From Protonemura montana (lineage: Eukaryota > Arthropoda > Insecta > Plecoptera > Nemouridae), in NCBI GenBank assembly GCA_947568835.1, contig OX387604.1:6665860-6729859 (forward strand): a DNA stretch of 64,000 nucleotides, in the 5' to 3' direction. Shown here one piece after another: positions 11,770 to 25,298 of the stretch (its first letter is position 1; each line of letters opens with the position of its first letter). The translations under genes and the position numbers were made by a program. Under the pieces are notes generated by a model. That model ran no database searches. It was not told the origin of the DNA and worked only from the letters and a program-made list of their open reading frames with translations.

Positions 11770-13035
11770 GTAGCGCCAGACTAACATTTTCGAACGCGGG
11801 TTTCCTATAAAAAGTTCTGAATGGTCGTATTTATTGCAATAAATAAATCGTGAACTGATGAATCAATTATATTAATTATACAATTAATTAACGGATGCAT
11901 TATTCAACGAATACCTTCCTTCAACCATTGATATGGTTGTTATAATTTTTTTTAATCTATGTAGAAATGAACCATTTTGTGATATTACGTAAAAAAGCCT
12001 TTTGTTTCTCAGTGAGATTTTTCCTCTGGAGTCTGTCCTGCTCCACCCAGCTCGTAGCAAATGCCGGAAAAAATGATGCAATTTCTCTTCCCAGGACTCG
12101 CTGGCACCGCGTAATGAGTACTTCACCGTATCCATGGACTCGAGTGGTCAAACGAAATGTTAGTAGAGACCGGCACAAGGCACAATTAATGGCACTGCCT
12201 ACCTGGGTAATTAAGAATCATGTTTTGCTTCCAATTAATTGAAGAAACATAAGAATTACACATTTACGATTGTTAATACGCCGGCAGTTTGCTTACAATG
12301 ATAAACCAAATACCAATCCAGGAGACCCCCGAAAGCTTTCAGCATTTGCATACATTTCCTACTGACGTCTCTGAGTTCAGCTTAATTGGTAATGATTGGT
12401 AATTGGTAAAATTTGCCCGTATTAGGAGACAAGGAGAAGAAAATAGATTCGAAGAGAATAAAGACAGAAAACCGCAAAAAATGTAATACCCTCTGGTCCT
12501 TCGGATGTAACAGGTTCAGGTTTTTTTAAAAAACGTGTAGATATGTTAGAAACTTTGTTTGACTCGTATTTTTTTAATGATGCAGACTATTCACTCAATT
12601 TGGGGTTCGGGTGGCATTTGTTTATTTTGCGGGTTAGATTTCGCCCTTCATTAGAAAGGGTAAGGTTTTTGCTATCCCCAATGAAAGGAAAAGGTTGGCA
12701 CAACCCAAAAACGTTCTTGTAGGCTAGTTGACACATTTAAGACAGAAAGTCTTTTGTCGACGACAATGTCAGTTGAATGAAACACTGAAATCACATTTTG
12801 GAGGCGGTATATTTCAAATATTTCGTCATTTACTCGTCAGTAAAATGCAAATCAGTGTTACTGATTGACTCTTGAGGCTTGGTCATGCAACGGGCAACAG
12901 AAGATGTGTTTACAAAGGGTTAGCTTTCGGACGAGGAACCCTTGGAATTTCTCGAATATGCTAATTTTGGGAGCGAGCATGGTCGTGAGAAAGAGTATTG
13001 CATCCATGGTGTGCAATAAACCACATGACAAGGCT

Positions 13036-13058
13036 CGACCGCCGACGCCGTCGCCGAC
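13036..13058. repeat. GACGCC-type GC island
   Basis: Short GCCGACGCCGTCGCCGAC run in AT-rich DNA, a member of the dispersed series. Confidence 0.8.
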
Positions 13059-13690
13059 CATCGGTCATTCCCCTTTTAAAAGCGAAAGGGAACACAAGTT
13101 TCCCGGTTAAACGAGTCAATTGTAGGTACATTCTTTATTGCGCTTGACAAATGAAATAGCAAAGGTTCGATATGTTTATATGGGTCTAGAAGACGGGCTA
13201 TTGTAAGATATGAAGAGCAATACGAATATTTATTGCTCTTTTTCTAAAGGTTTATTGAAAATCGTCTCGAAAGGATTACCCTAAACAGCGGTTTTGTGAA
13301 GGGCTATTGTAAACAAGCAAGGGTGGAGCAATGAGGAAGCGGTGGGTACAATAAAAGATACACTTTGCGGCCGTAAGAATTCCTGACAAACAAGAAGGGT
13401 CGTTTTTTTGTAGCCATATTTCCGTATTGTGTTGAAAATGTGACAATTGGATAGAAGAGAGTGCAGTGCACTGTTCTGATTTTGATTTTGATTCCGAGTG
13501 GGTTCAGTTTCCGGGTTTCCCGAAGTCCGTGTGCTGGCGTAAGTTGAACGCGTGGTTCCTACCACACAGCACACAGTAAATCGGCACTAGTTGTGAGTGT
13601 ACTACACAATCTCTGAAATCTGTGCAACTGATCTTTGAGAAACCGACCGGCAGGGAGGGAGGAGAGAATGAAATGCACTTTCAATTAATT

Positions 13691-16600
13691 GTTCTCCTCG
13701 GCAAAAAATGCTAATTAACATCATGAGCATAATTAATTTTTAATTTTACATAATAAGAGCTGAAATGTGTCAATACGTTATAACAGATTACTGAAAGAGG
13801 AAGGCCGATTTTTTTGTGCCATGTGTCAATTTTCAAAGTGTGAAAGTAACGAGCGCTTACTAAGCACAACACGGTAATTAATAAATGTCTTAAAATTGAA
13901 GAACATTTATACGGTTTGTTTATATGCGTTTCAGCTTAGCCTGCCTTCATTAATTCGGTGTCATGTGACAAAAAATGAAAATGTCGTTGAAAATGTGTAC
14001 CAGATATGAGGTATACCCACAATAAGTAGGATATGCCGGATGCGGATACGGCCAGCAACGAATAGTGATACTCACAGTTGCTACTTCTTTCGACTGCAAC
14101 GCTCAGAGATAAGCTATCTAAAAACACTGCTTGCTCGAATGACTTCGTGCTGCGATCTTACCTGGAAAGCAAAAGGAAAAAGGTATTAGTTTTCAGGTAA
14201 TTAATCAAATTTTCCAAATTTGACACCAAGATGGTCAATTCGCTAAAGTGTCACGTCTTCTGAGAACTATAAAAAGCATCAGTTCCTTGTTTTTTTTTCC
14301 TGCCGCGCTGTTAATTAAAAGACGCAAATACATTTTATTGAGTAGGTATCCGCTTTAGGGCAATTATTTTTGTGTAGTAAAAACTTAGCAATAAAGCGCG
14401 CCGAGCAAAGTGGCTCGATGCTGAAATTTTAGACTCGGCAGCAAATCGTCGTGCACCCGGCACACTAAGAGTCATGCAGCGGCCACATTTGCATCCAAAA
14501 TCAGGGGCCACAAGCCGGACCAGCGAGGGTAACATGCTGGACCAAAGGGGGCCAAACGCCAGACCAAACAGGGCCCGCTCAGTGACCAATCGTGAGTCAT
14601 ACGCCGAACCAAACGGAGGCAATACTGGATCAAATGGGGGACCAAACGGGGGCCGTACGGGTACTAAACGGGGGTCAAACGGCGGCCAAACGGCGGCTAA
14701 ACGGACGCAGACCAGGGCAAACCACGTCAGTCATGGCCATGAGCAGGATGCAGCCCATGCTGTGCTGCAGAAAAAATTGAGCTCCCTACTCTATAGTGTT
14801 GGCATTGTTACCCAACCTGGCCAAGGTGCCAATCCCGATTTCCATGGCAAGCGGACGTGTATCAAGCTGCGGGTGCCGTCTTACTCCAAATCCTGAATCC
14901 ATCGTTCCTTGGACAGTACGTTATGTTACAGCTGGGAAAGAGATCGAGCTTTGAGATGGCATCAGACCGGACCACTCGCACCTGATCTCATCATTCGGTG
15001 GCCGGCGAGCACTTGCATCATGCAGCATCTACCATGACTCAAATGCAGTTTCTAGTTACTAGTTTGTAATGACCCTTAGCTAAGACACGGTTTTTACACA
15101 TACGTGATGGGTCAAACTATCAAATGCTGTTTCAACTCTCGTCTTAAATGCACGTGGCTTAATTTATGAAGAGCTTTGCATGCGTGGATCGAAAAATAAG
15201 TATGCGAGTTATTCGATAAGTTGGTGGAGCGGCCGGTTCCAATGGCAATCATATAGGTAAATAACGTACAACAAAACAGCGCCAGTACAACACGGGCTCT
15301 TTGAAGCAACAGAGAGAGTGGCGCGGCGCACGGTAATTTCCACAGGAACGAATCTTTGTATAAACCTTCGTTTTTTTTTTGGAAACAAAAAAAAGACAAG
15401 TTTTGATTGCCTAGTGCACGCTGGACACTGATGACTCGAGTTTTTTTCTGATTTACATCGTGGTAGGTTGTGTAGTTAGTACGCATTTTAATAATGGCTG
15501 GCATATTTAGTCAGTCATTCATGGTGGCTAGTGGCTACTGCTACTGGGTGCCAGGCAGGCAGCCAGGCAAGCAGGCAGGGCTACTGGTCTTCCAGCGACT
15601 TCTCTCCTGAGTTATGCGTGCTAATCACCCATCTGCGATCCTCTAACAAATCGCCAGAAGTTGAGCATTATTCATTCGAGCGCATGTTTTTTTTCTTCTC
15701 TCATTTCCTTCTTCTTTTTATCCCTACAAAGCAATTGTCCCAAATATCCGACAGTCTTTCTTGTTCCATTTGCCTCTTTGTCTCGCTCCCACACCCGAAA
15801 CCCCCTCCTCACAACTCGGTGCATGGAAACCACCCTTCATCTAACCTTGTGCGCGATAGTTGCTAGCTTTTCAGTTTTCCACTTCGTCACTCTCAATGAT
15901 CTTCATCACACAGCATCTGCAATCATATCGCCAGTAGGTTGGCTCTGCTGACACCAGCACTTGCTATCAAAATAGGTACTAGCATTATGCAATTATGCAA
16001 TTATCAGCTAGCCTTCAATCATTGCAATTCTGCTACGTGAAACAATGCCCAGGCGACCAGGCCAGTCTCTAGCCATGCAAATGGCGCGGTAATCATGCTG
16101 CAGAGTGCATATGCAGAAATCGATAATTAGGGCGAAAATAACACTTGCTAAATTATCTAACAAGTGTAAATAGGATGCAGTTTTACCGAAGTGCAGTGCG
16201 CAGTGTGGCTTTTGCTGATGCATCAAGGGAAAAAAAGTTGAATCGGAAAAATGAAGTATCAGCAGGTGGAAAGATAACACGCTGTTTTTTCCCATCGATA
16301 TGAATAACGATCGTATCTTCGTCTCACCGCTCCAGTGTGGGCTGCACAATGGAAGTGCTAACTGCATGTCGATTGCGGAAGCCAGAATGAAGAATTCAAA
16401 ATTCAAAACGCAAATACATATTGCAGAAAGCAGAATTCAAAATGTAGAATGCAGAACTCAGGAAAAATATGCTGGTACCGGTGAATCGTCTATATGCTTC
16501 AGCACAAAGGGTCCCAGGAGTCAGGGAAAGATCAGATGAAACTACAAATCATTAACAAATACTGCTTGTGTTGTTAACACAATGCTACGACATTAGAGGT

Positions 16601-17910
16601 GTGCTGCGACTTTTGGGTAGTGAAAATGCACGTGAGGTTAGTTGAGTGTGAGAAATTTTCTTCAGTGGCATTCAAGGCGATTAATTATTTCATTCACAGT
16701 TGACATCACGCGCACAGGCGCACAGGTGACAATAACTGGGCTTCTATTTTCTAACCTCCGTTGATAAACTTCGTGTTTCCGTACGCGATTAGGGAAAACG
16801 GAGAAAATGGAAAACCTTCCTAGTCCCTTGGATAATCTATAAATCGACAGATTGCCCCAACATTTTTATTAGTAATATTTATATTATTATCATTATTAAT
16901 TAACTTGGGTTATGTTTCTTTTTATACTAATGACATGTTTTTATACGAAGGACATTTGTACAAAAGCATTTTTATCGTTTTACCGATGTAATTATGGCGA
17001 AAAAAATATGTAGATTTTATCTCGCTTCCAACGGAAGAAAGAGAGAACAAAATATAAGCATAATAGTTAGCTAGTGTGAGAGAGAAAGAGTGGGGCAGAA
17101 AAAGGGTCTATGGTGGTGGGAAGGGGTGGGAGGGGGTACCATGCATCGCACTGAAGTGCAGGCGATCTGTTTGCCGTTCAGAATAATTCTATATAATGTG
17201 CTATTCCAGGTAATTATGAATAAAAAATTAAAAAAACATTTCAGCAAACGTCTGGCTGCAAGCCTGTGCAATGTGACTAGCTCACGCGGCCGTACCTAAA
17301 ACGTATGCCGCTCACGATGGCTTCGGCCCGGCGTCCGTTTTTGACTCGCACTGTGAACTTTTTGGGGCAAAACGGCGCTTGAACTTGCTTCAAGCTTGTG
17401 CTAAATCAAAACCAAAACGTCGGCCAGGCGCGCTCAACATGTGTCCCGCAAAAAATGAATAGACATTGTTGTAAATCACATCGCGAGTTATTTACTCGGG
17501 TATCACGGGCTGCAGACAACATTAGCACACAAGTTTTGTTGTCTTTTCTGTGTATCTAGAATTTAATTTACAATACCTATGTTTCCTAAACGAAACTATG
17601 CTGCTTGTAATAAACAGTTTATTGATTATTGCTTATGGTTTCATTGCATGCGAGTTGAATTGTACAAGTATGAGTTTTACTGAGTCATTTCTTCGTGTGA
17701 GCTAAACCTTTCAAAGCATGCACATTGGTGCTTGGACTATTAAAGTGGCCTCTGCATTCTCAGTTGAAAATACCGGCGATGAGAAAAGAAGACATGGCTT
17801 ATTGACAATTTGATTTGATTTTCGTTCGGAGATGTTTTCTCAGAGGCAGTGGATATAACCCATGCGGAAAGTGTATGCACATGGTTTGATCAGAGAGAGT
17901 TCGAATTAAC
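13691..17910. other. Non-coding interval
   Basis: A strong acceptor-like sequence on the minus strand (pyrimidine tract then CAG, complement at about 14160-14190) is followed by an open stretch of only about 15 codons, so no exon is called. TAATTAAC/ATAATTAAT homeodomain-like cores occur at 13684-13740. Frames of 130-140 codons at 15112-15504 and 16008-16406 (minus) have no recognisable domain. A degenerate repeat at 14.5 kb is listed separately. Confidence 0.55.
14495..14705 (+). repeat. Degenerate CCAAACGGGGG-type minisatellite
   Basis: Irregularly spaced copies of CCAAACGG(G)GG/CGGCC. Spacing varies from about 10 to 30 bp, so the array is old or was never regular. It gives an asparagine/glycine-rich open frame (14474-14896, 140 codons) that I read as a by-product of composition. 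Confidence 0.7.
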
Positions 17911-18108
17911 ATGGCGTCTAGTCGCGACGCCGTCGCCGGCGTCGGCGTCAGCGTCGGCGTCGTCGGGCAAATGAGTCGCGACGCAGACCGGGCGCTGGTG
18001 CAGTACGAACGTCAAGCGAACGAATTGGGAACTAAGAAACACGGAGAGAACGACGAAGAGAACGCGAAAGCGGACGACGAACGAACGAAAAGAAGGAAGT
18101 AAGGGCGG
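17911..18108 (+). CDS. Candidate small 5' coding exon starting in a GC island
   Basis: ATG at 17911 in AACATGGCG context opens 63 codons. The N-terminus (MASSRDAVAGVGVSVGVVGQ) is encoded by the GACGCC/GGCGTC island at 17931-17967. The rest is hydrophilic and rich in Glu, Asp, Lys and Arg, ending in a basic stretch (DDERTKRRK). A donor-like GTAAGG overlaps the last Lys codon and the TAA stop, so the frame could be spliced onward instead of ending here. Two GTCGCGAC palindromes lie at 17931 and 17975. No family is recognised, and chance opening of a GC-rich patch is a real alternative. Confidence 0.25.
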
Positions 18109-18357
18109 AAAAAAGTTTTAGCTGAGCCGACTCCGCATTTGTCGGATGTCACAGATTCCGAGTGGAGAAGGAAAGACGGAAATGGCTAAAGAAAGAATGA
18201 TTAATGATGTGAGGAGGAGCACATTCAATCATTAACCTCCCTCCCCGTTCTCCTGCATCTTTCTCCTCTTTCTCCTCCTTTGAAACCCCTCAATCGTCAT
18301 CATAATCAACCCCATTCCATCATCATTATCATTATCAACATTATCATCATCATCATT

Positions 18358-18406
<49 letters not shown>

Positions 18407-19444
18407 ACTTCGCCATCGTCATCATCATCATTATCAACACAGCAGAGCTATTAAGAGCGTCAGCATCATTATCCAGACTATTTTGTTAGATCATATTTGC
18501 GAGGCCGAGCGATAACTTCAACAAATATGTGGATCCTGGGGATGAACCAAGGACACTCACGGACACGCGTATCGCACCGATGCGTGAACTTGCGTGACAC
18601 AAAGCACCTTCACTCGTTCCGACCAAAGAAAGAGCGACGATTAAAAGCCATCATCTTGCCTCGCGATACAAATAGGCGGCCGACGATCAGACGAGGAGAA
18701 GCAAACATGAACTTTAGCCCTTTACTTCACCGAATCTAGATAAACATTGATCAATTTGACACCCCGACTGGGCCTATTTGACGACTGGGACGATAGGGCG
18801 ATACTGGGCGCGGAGGGTACAGACATGGGCATGGCAGACTCGTGCAGCGAGCAGTGCTGGCCTGGGATACATTAGAGGCGCGAAGACCGCAGAGCAGACT
18901 CCTACAATAAGATAAGTCTGTGGATGATAACCTCAATAAACTCTTCCCTTCATTTTCGAGAGCACAAAGGTCTCTTTCTTCGGGCACACGTGTCGGCAGC
19001 GTCTATGGCCGAGTAGGAGTACTTGTGACTTGTGACTGTCGAGATCATGTTATGACTAGCTTGCGTTGACAGCACAACTCCCGAAGGATGTGCCAGGCAT
19101 TTGACACACACCAAATGCGCGAAAGAGCATCCTGGACAGCGTTCAATTGGTTTGATTCTTGCTAAATGAAACCTGGTCAGTTCTTGGCGCATACAAATTA
19201 TTGCATGCTAGTTTAAATATTTAATGAATAATCATTGTATGCAGATATCTCTACTTGTTTTAATGCAAGCTCGATTGTTATTTTTGCATCAATCGTAATT
19301 GGTGATAAGATTCAATCAAGATAACAGAAATATACATTTTCTTTGGTAGAGAGGCCAATTTTTGTCTTCGTCTCTGTATCAACGAGGAGCTGCTGGTATC
19401 CTTGATTAGTCTAAGTATTGATGCGCTGCAGCTTAGGTACGTAC
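18109..19444. other. Non-coding interval with an ATC microsatellite
   Basis: Pyrimidine-rich lead-in (18235-18290), then the ATC array, then mixed-composition DNA with no supported exon. Confidence 0.6.
18318..18437 (+). repeat. (ATC)n microsatellite
   Basis: Imperfect CAT/ATC array whose purest core is about 18342-18406. It encodes poly-Ile or poly-Ser/His in different frames, and none is believable as a protein. Confidence 0.95.
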
Positions 19445-19693
19445 CATTCCACTATTGACCATTTGCGATTGATGCAGCGGCACCACGTCGGGAAAGCGAC
19501 CGCCCGGGAAAACTCCTTCGCTAACGTTCACTTGATTGGACGACAATTGCACTAGCGAACTGGCTTTGTTAATCACCACCCCGCCATTGAATACCACAAC
19601 CAAATCGCGACTCTTGTTCAAATCTTCGGACCTTTTTATTGATTGATATCGATTGTTGTCGACCATAATCAATACTGGTTCACATTTAGTCAT
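19445..19693 (-). CDS. Candidate first coding exon, unrecognised protein
   Basis: ATG (complement of 19691-19693, context AACGATGA) opens 83 codons that end exactly at a strong donor, ATG|GTACGT, in phase 0. Codon use is balanced and reads like protein: residues 31-42 are hydrophobic (LVVVFNGGVVIN), followed by a Ser/Gln/Asn-rich stretch. Residues 55-71 read VN-x3-GVF-x2-GR-x-PDVV. This weakly recalls the start of the Pax paired domain (VN-x3-GVF-x2-GR-x2-PDVV), but later paired-domain motifs are absent, so it may be coincidence. The downstream exon was not found. The 39.9-kb exon on the same strand also ends in phase 0, so the two could be alternative 5' exons of one gene. Confidence 0.4.
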
Positions 19694-19806
19694 CGTTTGT
19701 TAATAATTAGTTCCATCGAGTAAATGAGAAAATGTTCGAACAGTGCATTAGCTATTTCTCCATTTGTCGATTAGTCTTTAGGACATCCGACAGCCACAAA
19801 AAAAAA

Positions 19807-19824
19807 ACACACACACACACACAC
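19807..19824 (+). repeat. (AC)n microsatellite
   Basis: Nine AC units following a poly-A run. Confidence 0.95.
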
Positions 19825-21297
19825 AAATTTTTCACGACAAAAAAAAACAGAACACGGGTTGTTTGTACTTATGTAATATAATATCGCTCGTATAGTCAAC
19901 GGATCGAATTGAAATTACGACAGGATGTAATTAAATCGAGTATTAAGATTCACATTCATGACGAGAGTTAATAAAGCAGAGCAAATATCTCGCCAAGACG
20001 CGCAATGTAGATAGTCTTAGAAGCACCAGCGACAATCGTAGGTATAGTTTGCCCGCTTTTAGTTTTCAGCAGATCATTTGCATGAGTACAACAGAGTGGT
20101 GGAGTGTTCGTGAGTGATGGTGCGTCTATGAGTGCGTCTATAATGCGTTTCAGACGGCAGTGGCAGCGGCGGACATGACGTGGGTGAACGTTTGATTTCG
20201 GTGGAAGTATAACTCCGACTGCGTTGATTCGAACAGACCTCCGGGAAATGTTGGGAAAAAGATAATCACATAAAACAAAACTAAGCCTAAATAGAATCGC
20301 GCTGCGAATCCTCGGTAAAGCATACACATCCTAGACGTAACGCGTGTGCCGGCACTCGAAATGTGATTGAAGCTATGTTCTGGTACTAAGCACCTTTGCG
20401 CGACCTAACGAAGGATCTGACCGGTCGACAGTGGACAACGCTCTGTCACGGCAAGCTCTCAGAACTAAACTGTTTGAATCGCTCAAGTTACATGCCAGGC
20501 AAATCTAATAGATAAGTAGAAAATTGATTGGCTTACCGATTGCATATCTTTTGAGTGATGAGCTTGATAACAAAAAGCACTCGCTCGTTCGGAGTGGGGA
20601 AATATTCGGTCAAAGTGCACTCGTATTCTGGGTGACTACTTCATGCAATTGTAGACTCGTGCTGCGTGATATTTAAGTTGGTGTTTCAAATGTGCCAGAA
20701 AATTATTTGCAAAGACAAATAGATGAAAACGCAAAAGCGAAAAAAAATGTTTTGTGATTCTTGTAAAAATAAGCTTCGCTCTTCTTGTACTTGATTTCTC
20801 GAGTTTACAGAAAAATAATGAATTACTACCAGCAGATATAATTGGAAACACGACACTTTAAACAAAAAAATCTAAAGAGGCGGGAAAAAGAAAGAATCAC
20901 ACTGTCGTAAAATTCAAGAACCCAGCACGAGGAGAGATTATCTGGAAGGGAACTTGACCTTAGATAAAAATCTCCAGCAAAGAATCAACTTATAGTAAAT
21001 CGAGACAATCGCAAAAAAATTTCAGAAAAAAAGTGTGTTGTAGTATCGACGAACTCTCACATAATATTTAGTCTAGAAGAAAAAAAAAAAACTTTACTAC
21101 CAGTAATTATGGTATGTCATACTTTATCCACTCACTATCAGCTTCTTATCCCAATCAACTTGTCTAATCACTAATCAGAGAATCAAGTGGTGTTCATCAA
21201 TCTACAAAATATAACTATAGAAGTCATCTCATAGAAAAACATCAGCAACAATCACCATAGCAACATCATTTTTCAATCAGGCTCGACTCTTGTCCCG

Positions 21298-21341
21298 GTA
21301 CCTGTATACCTGTACCTGTATACCTGTACCTGTATACCTGT
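21298..21341 (+). repeat. 14-bp tandem repeat
   Basis: About three copies of a 14-bp unit alternating CCTGTATA and CCTGTA. Confidence 0.92.
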
Positions 21342-24300
21342 GCATGTAACCTGTAACTGCATCATATCCTTTACCCGGGCCTATATTAGGGCTACTAAAG
21401 GGATTTGTAACTTCACCTGAAAATTCTTGCGAGAGCTATCACCTCGGTCCGCCGAACACGAATTTCGTTTCACATTCAGCACGCTTATCGTTAATATCAT
21501 GAATGGCACTCTTTTTTTTGCCAACTTTTATTACCTCAGTAAATCGATACTTTTTTTCTAAATTATGAAATAAAATGAAATCTGTTTATCTGCAATCGAG
21601 TCATTTTGATAAGAGGTTGACTCATTGAATAACAAAATTGGTCGGCAATCGCTCAAGCTCTCGATACCATATGTAAGGTGCATTTGTTCACCTTCGCGCA
21701 TAGTGATACCCTAGTGATATGTTCACACTGAAATCATGCAAGCTAATTTCAGTCCTTCGAATCTGATATCATTCGCTTATCATCCGTGTAAAGGCGGCCA
21801 ACCTACACGCACTTTGAATGAATGAAGTCATTGATGCTTGGCCCAGGCTTGTCCCATGAATGTATCTCTAGGAAATCAGTGGCGAGACAGAAAACCTTCG
21901 ACCCAAAAGTTAGCTGCTGGTGTGTTCGATGTTTTAAAAATAATTTGAAAAATTAGCTCTATACTGAAAGTTGAAAGCTCGTTGTTTGTTAAAGACACTG
22001 CGTTGACACCAGGATCATTTTTATAGAATATATTTTACAATATTCAATCAATGACATGGTTTACGAAAATCAATCGGCCAAAACAGATTATTCAGAATTT
22101 TTTCCGAAAGCTTCGGAATTTTGAATCTTTTGATCTTTTGGTTCGGTGAAATGCTTCAGAGCCGTGGGTAGTTGTTGTAATAAGTGTCGGACTTGCTCTG
22201 AAAAAATTGACTTGTGGTCCTAAAAACGACCTAAAAAGTATTTTGTCTCTAAAACATAGCCCAATAATTATTTTGTTTCATCGACCTAAACGAAATATTG
22301 AATTTTTATGCGTTTTCCACTCATTCTATTTCAATGGATCTTTATAAATATGTTCGGCTGGGGCCGTGGAACGAAGGCCCGCCACTGGAAGCGTGTTCAA
22401 AAGTTGAATCGTTCGGTCCTTGAATGGAAAAATCGAGATGTTTCCCCAGGTTATTGACCAATTTTAATAGATTGCTTAAAACTTCAAACGGATAGCGTTT
22501 CTTTGCTCGTTCTTTTCTTTGCTGAGATATTTTTTTCTATTAAACAGATTTTGCAATAGTTATTATAAAGCACTCCCAATTAGCAGTTGTTAAAAAGTCA
22601 GTGTTCCAAACCCAATGTCGCGAATTATGGCACAGAACGCAACCGGCGAGTTCTGTCAACGTAATCTGTTCATTTTTTTTTAGCGTTTTTCAATTTTTTT
22701 TAATGAGCGGCTGTCTTTAATTCCTTCTTTGCCAGGCGGTGAAAATCATCTTTCCCAATGACAGCTGCGAAGAAAGGAGGGAAGCTCCAGCCTAGATTTG
22801 ATATATCAACTAACAACTCAGGCAAACAACCCTTTCTAGATTGGATTGTGCTCAAGAAGACGCCAAGATAAAAATAACCGAATCTGATATGGGACCCCAG
22901 AGGATCGCGTGAGTAGCTTAACCTTACACAAATATGAGCCAACGAATAACGATACAAGTTTAACTTTTTTTTTTCACTTACCCTTCTATATTGCATTAAA
23001 TTATTTCTGTATAAAACATCGCTTTGCAATAAAAATGTGCATACAAAGAGTGTTTCAACATGCAAATCTTGAGCTCAGCATCTTGAGCTTAAGCAGGTAA
23101 TCTGAAGCGTAAGGTGTATGATCTTAGTGACGAGGCGATTGTCGGTTTAGAATTATATTCTAATTATCTTGTATTTTCTCATGTGATAAACATTTGACAT
23201 TCAAAATCCACAACCAGAAAACTCCAATGATATCTTTATTGGAGGTGAATAACTGGAATCAAGAACAAGAGCCACACACATCAAGTAGTTAATGGATTCG
23301 AAGAAATATGTACAAGTGCAGGTGAAACAAAGTAAATTGCACTTGCACTCAATGGCCAGGCAGTCGAAGAAAAGCAGGTCAATGATTGAATGGCGCATGT
23401 GCGACACAAATTGTTTACGGAGGAAAAACTGTTTGGCAGGACGGGAAACCTCAACTTACTTCACACTTTTTCCTCTTCGGCCAGTACTGAAATTCATGTC
23501 AAGTAAAATTTGCCAGCTAGCTAGCATCTGAAATTATTTTCTATGGCCGGACAATATATTTAGTTTGCACGATATGAACATAAGTATCGCCTCGTTATCT
23601 GTCTGGTGGCCCTAAATCTCTATTGCGGCTCACCACTGTGTTGGGAGCTATGATACAAAAAAAGTTGTGACCTTGTTGTAAAAAATATTTATTTTTTATG
23701 ATATACGAGGAAAAAATGGACCAGAGCCCAGAGTTCGTTGATCTAAACTATGAATTGAATTGTAAAGTCGCACGGGTCGCGATAACGCCATATTCAAATC
23801 AGAAGTGGCGGTGTGCCCTCTACCGTCCCCTCCCCCGTCACACTTGGCCCACTGGCCGCCCCAACGCTACGGCCATACTATTTCGACTTTTTCTCTCAAT
23901 GGACTGCTCACTACCTGCAAGTGAATGAAATCGACTAGACATGCGAGTATAACGATCTACATATCAGGTTCAGGTCAAGAAGGAATGTTAAGTATTGCTC
24001 ATATTTACAATTATTTCACCTGCAAAGAGATGAGAAGAGTGGTCGGTGGTCGGTGTTATGATGGCAACGCCACACCGACTATTATCGATGGTCGAATCAC
24101 GAAAGGAAAAAGAACGGATGTAACGTAGAAGTACCATCATCATCTTTGAATCGGTAGCAGTTTAAAAAATGACCACAATCATTAACTAGTGACTGGCAAC
24201 CACCAACTTAAACATGGAATGGTACACACAACCTTTGTACCATCGGGCACTTACCAGACCACTAAGTGCCCAAATATTGAAAATAATCCTCGCTCGATTA

Positions 24301-25051
24301 TATTTCGTGATGCTAGAGGTCTAAACGCGCCAACGGAAGTAGATTTGCACCATTTTAAACATACTTTAAGCGAAATGAACGCACCAATCAATATCTCACC
24401 ACTCTTCAGTTCCCATTGGTAATCATGGAACGCAATTTTCCACTGATCAGGTATCGGACAATTAGACGCAATTAATTTGTGCTGACATATTTTCTAATAC
24501 AAAGCAATATTTTTCTTAAAATATGTGTTCATCCTTTATTTATCCTCAATCTTTGCCCCGTTGCCTGTTCTCTTAAATGTCCAAAGAAGTTCCTCTGAAG
24601 GAGAGAACTCTTTGCGTAAGCGCTGCTTTTGATTGAGCCATACGCGCTAGAAAAGGCCTGAGTCTCAAAGAACCACGAAAATAGGTAACTGGCCCAGAGA
24701 AAAGTGAGGAAAGTTTCAGCAAGAAGAAAATACATATTCTGTTGTATGGAAAACACGCAAAGGCACGTGAAAAACAGATATTCGTCTACGCTTTTCGTTT
24801 TGTCTTCGCATCTCAGTTCGTATACTAGCAACCAAGCTTGAACGGATAGCTAACAGCATGTAACAGCGGAGAGTAAAAATGTGTCAGCCAAGAGAACCGT
24901 TCAATAATTCGATAAAAATATTATCACTAACATCTGGCTTGATGGTGTATGCCTAAGTAGGGAACTTCTTGAGTTCCTTTTAAACCATATCATCTGCCGA
25001 TGAAACAAAGGAGGGGGAATTGATAAAACATCCACGCCTATATTGACACCA

Positions 25052-25087
25052 GCGGCGACAGCGACGCCGACGCCGATGCCGACGCCA
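25052..25087. repeat. GACGCC-type GC island
   Basis: GCGACAGCGACGCCGACGCC followed by GATGCC and GACGCC units. Member of the dispersed series. Confidence 0.85.
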
Positions 25088-25228
25088 TAAAGCCTGCAGG
25101 AAACAAAGACTTGCAGCAGCGTCGATTAATCATGGCGTCACTCGGCGCCTCCAGTGACAAAATCCCTATGTCCTGATGGGCCTAAGCTTCGCTAGTAATC
25201 TGCACTTCAGTCGTGTGGTACTCCTAGC

Positions 25229-25298
25229 GGAACCGGCCGACGCCGGAACCGGTCGACACGGGAACCGGGATAGTAGAACCGACATATCCTAGAACCGG
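25229..25298 (+). repeat. 15-16-bp degenerate tandem repeat (GGAACCGG)
   Basis: Five copies anchored on GGAACCGG/AGAACCGG at about 25229, 25245, 25261, 25275 and 25291. Confidence 0.85.

Larger units (their letters stand above)
10901..13690. other. Non-coding interval
   Basis: AT-rich unique DNA with a few TTAATTAA-type homeodomain-like cores (about 11870-11890). A frame at 11967-12242 and a patch at 12858-13110 are open on both strands without splice or family support. Small repeats at 11718 and 13036 are listed separately. Confidence 0.6.
19694..25051. other. Long non-coding interval
   Basis: About 5.4 kb of AT-rich unique sequence with a CA microsatellite and a 14-bp repeat. The frame at 24189-24422 ends near a GTAATC donor-like site but has a weak upstream acceptor and no recognisable family. 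No exon is called. Confidence 0.6.

Noticed and set aside
14130-14190. Strong minus-strand acceptor with a long pyrimidine tract
   Set aside because: In the compatible phase the exon closes after about 15 codons; not enough to call an exon or link it to the 19.5-kb exon.
14474-14896. 140-codon plus-strand frame rich in Asn, Gly and Arg
   Set aside because: Most of it is the degenerate CCAAACGGGGG repeat.
24189-24422. 77-codon frame ending near a GTAATC donor-like site
   Set aside because: Weak upstream acceptor, no family recognised, AT-leaning codons like the flank.
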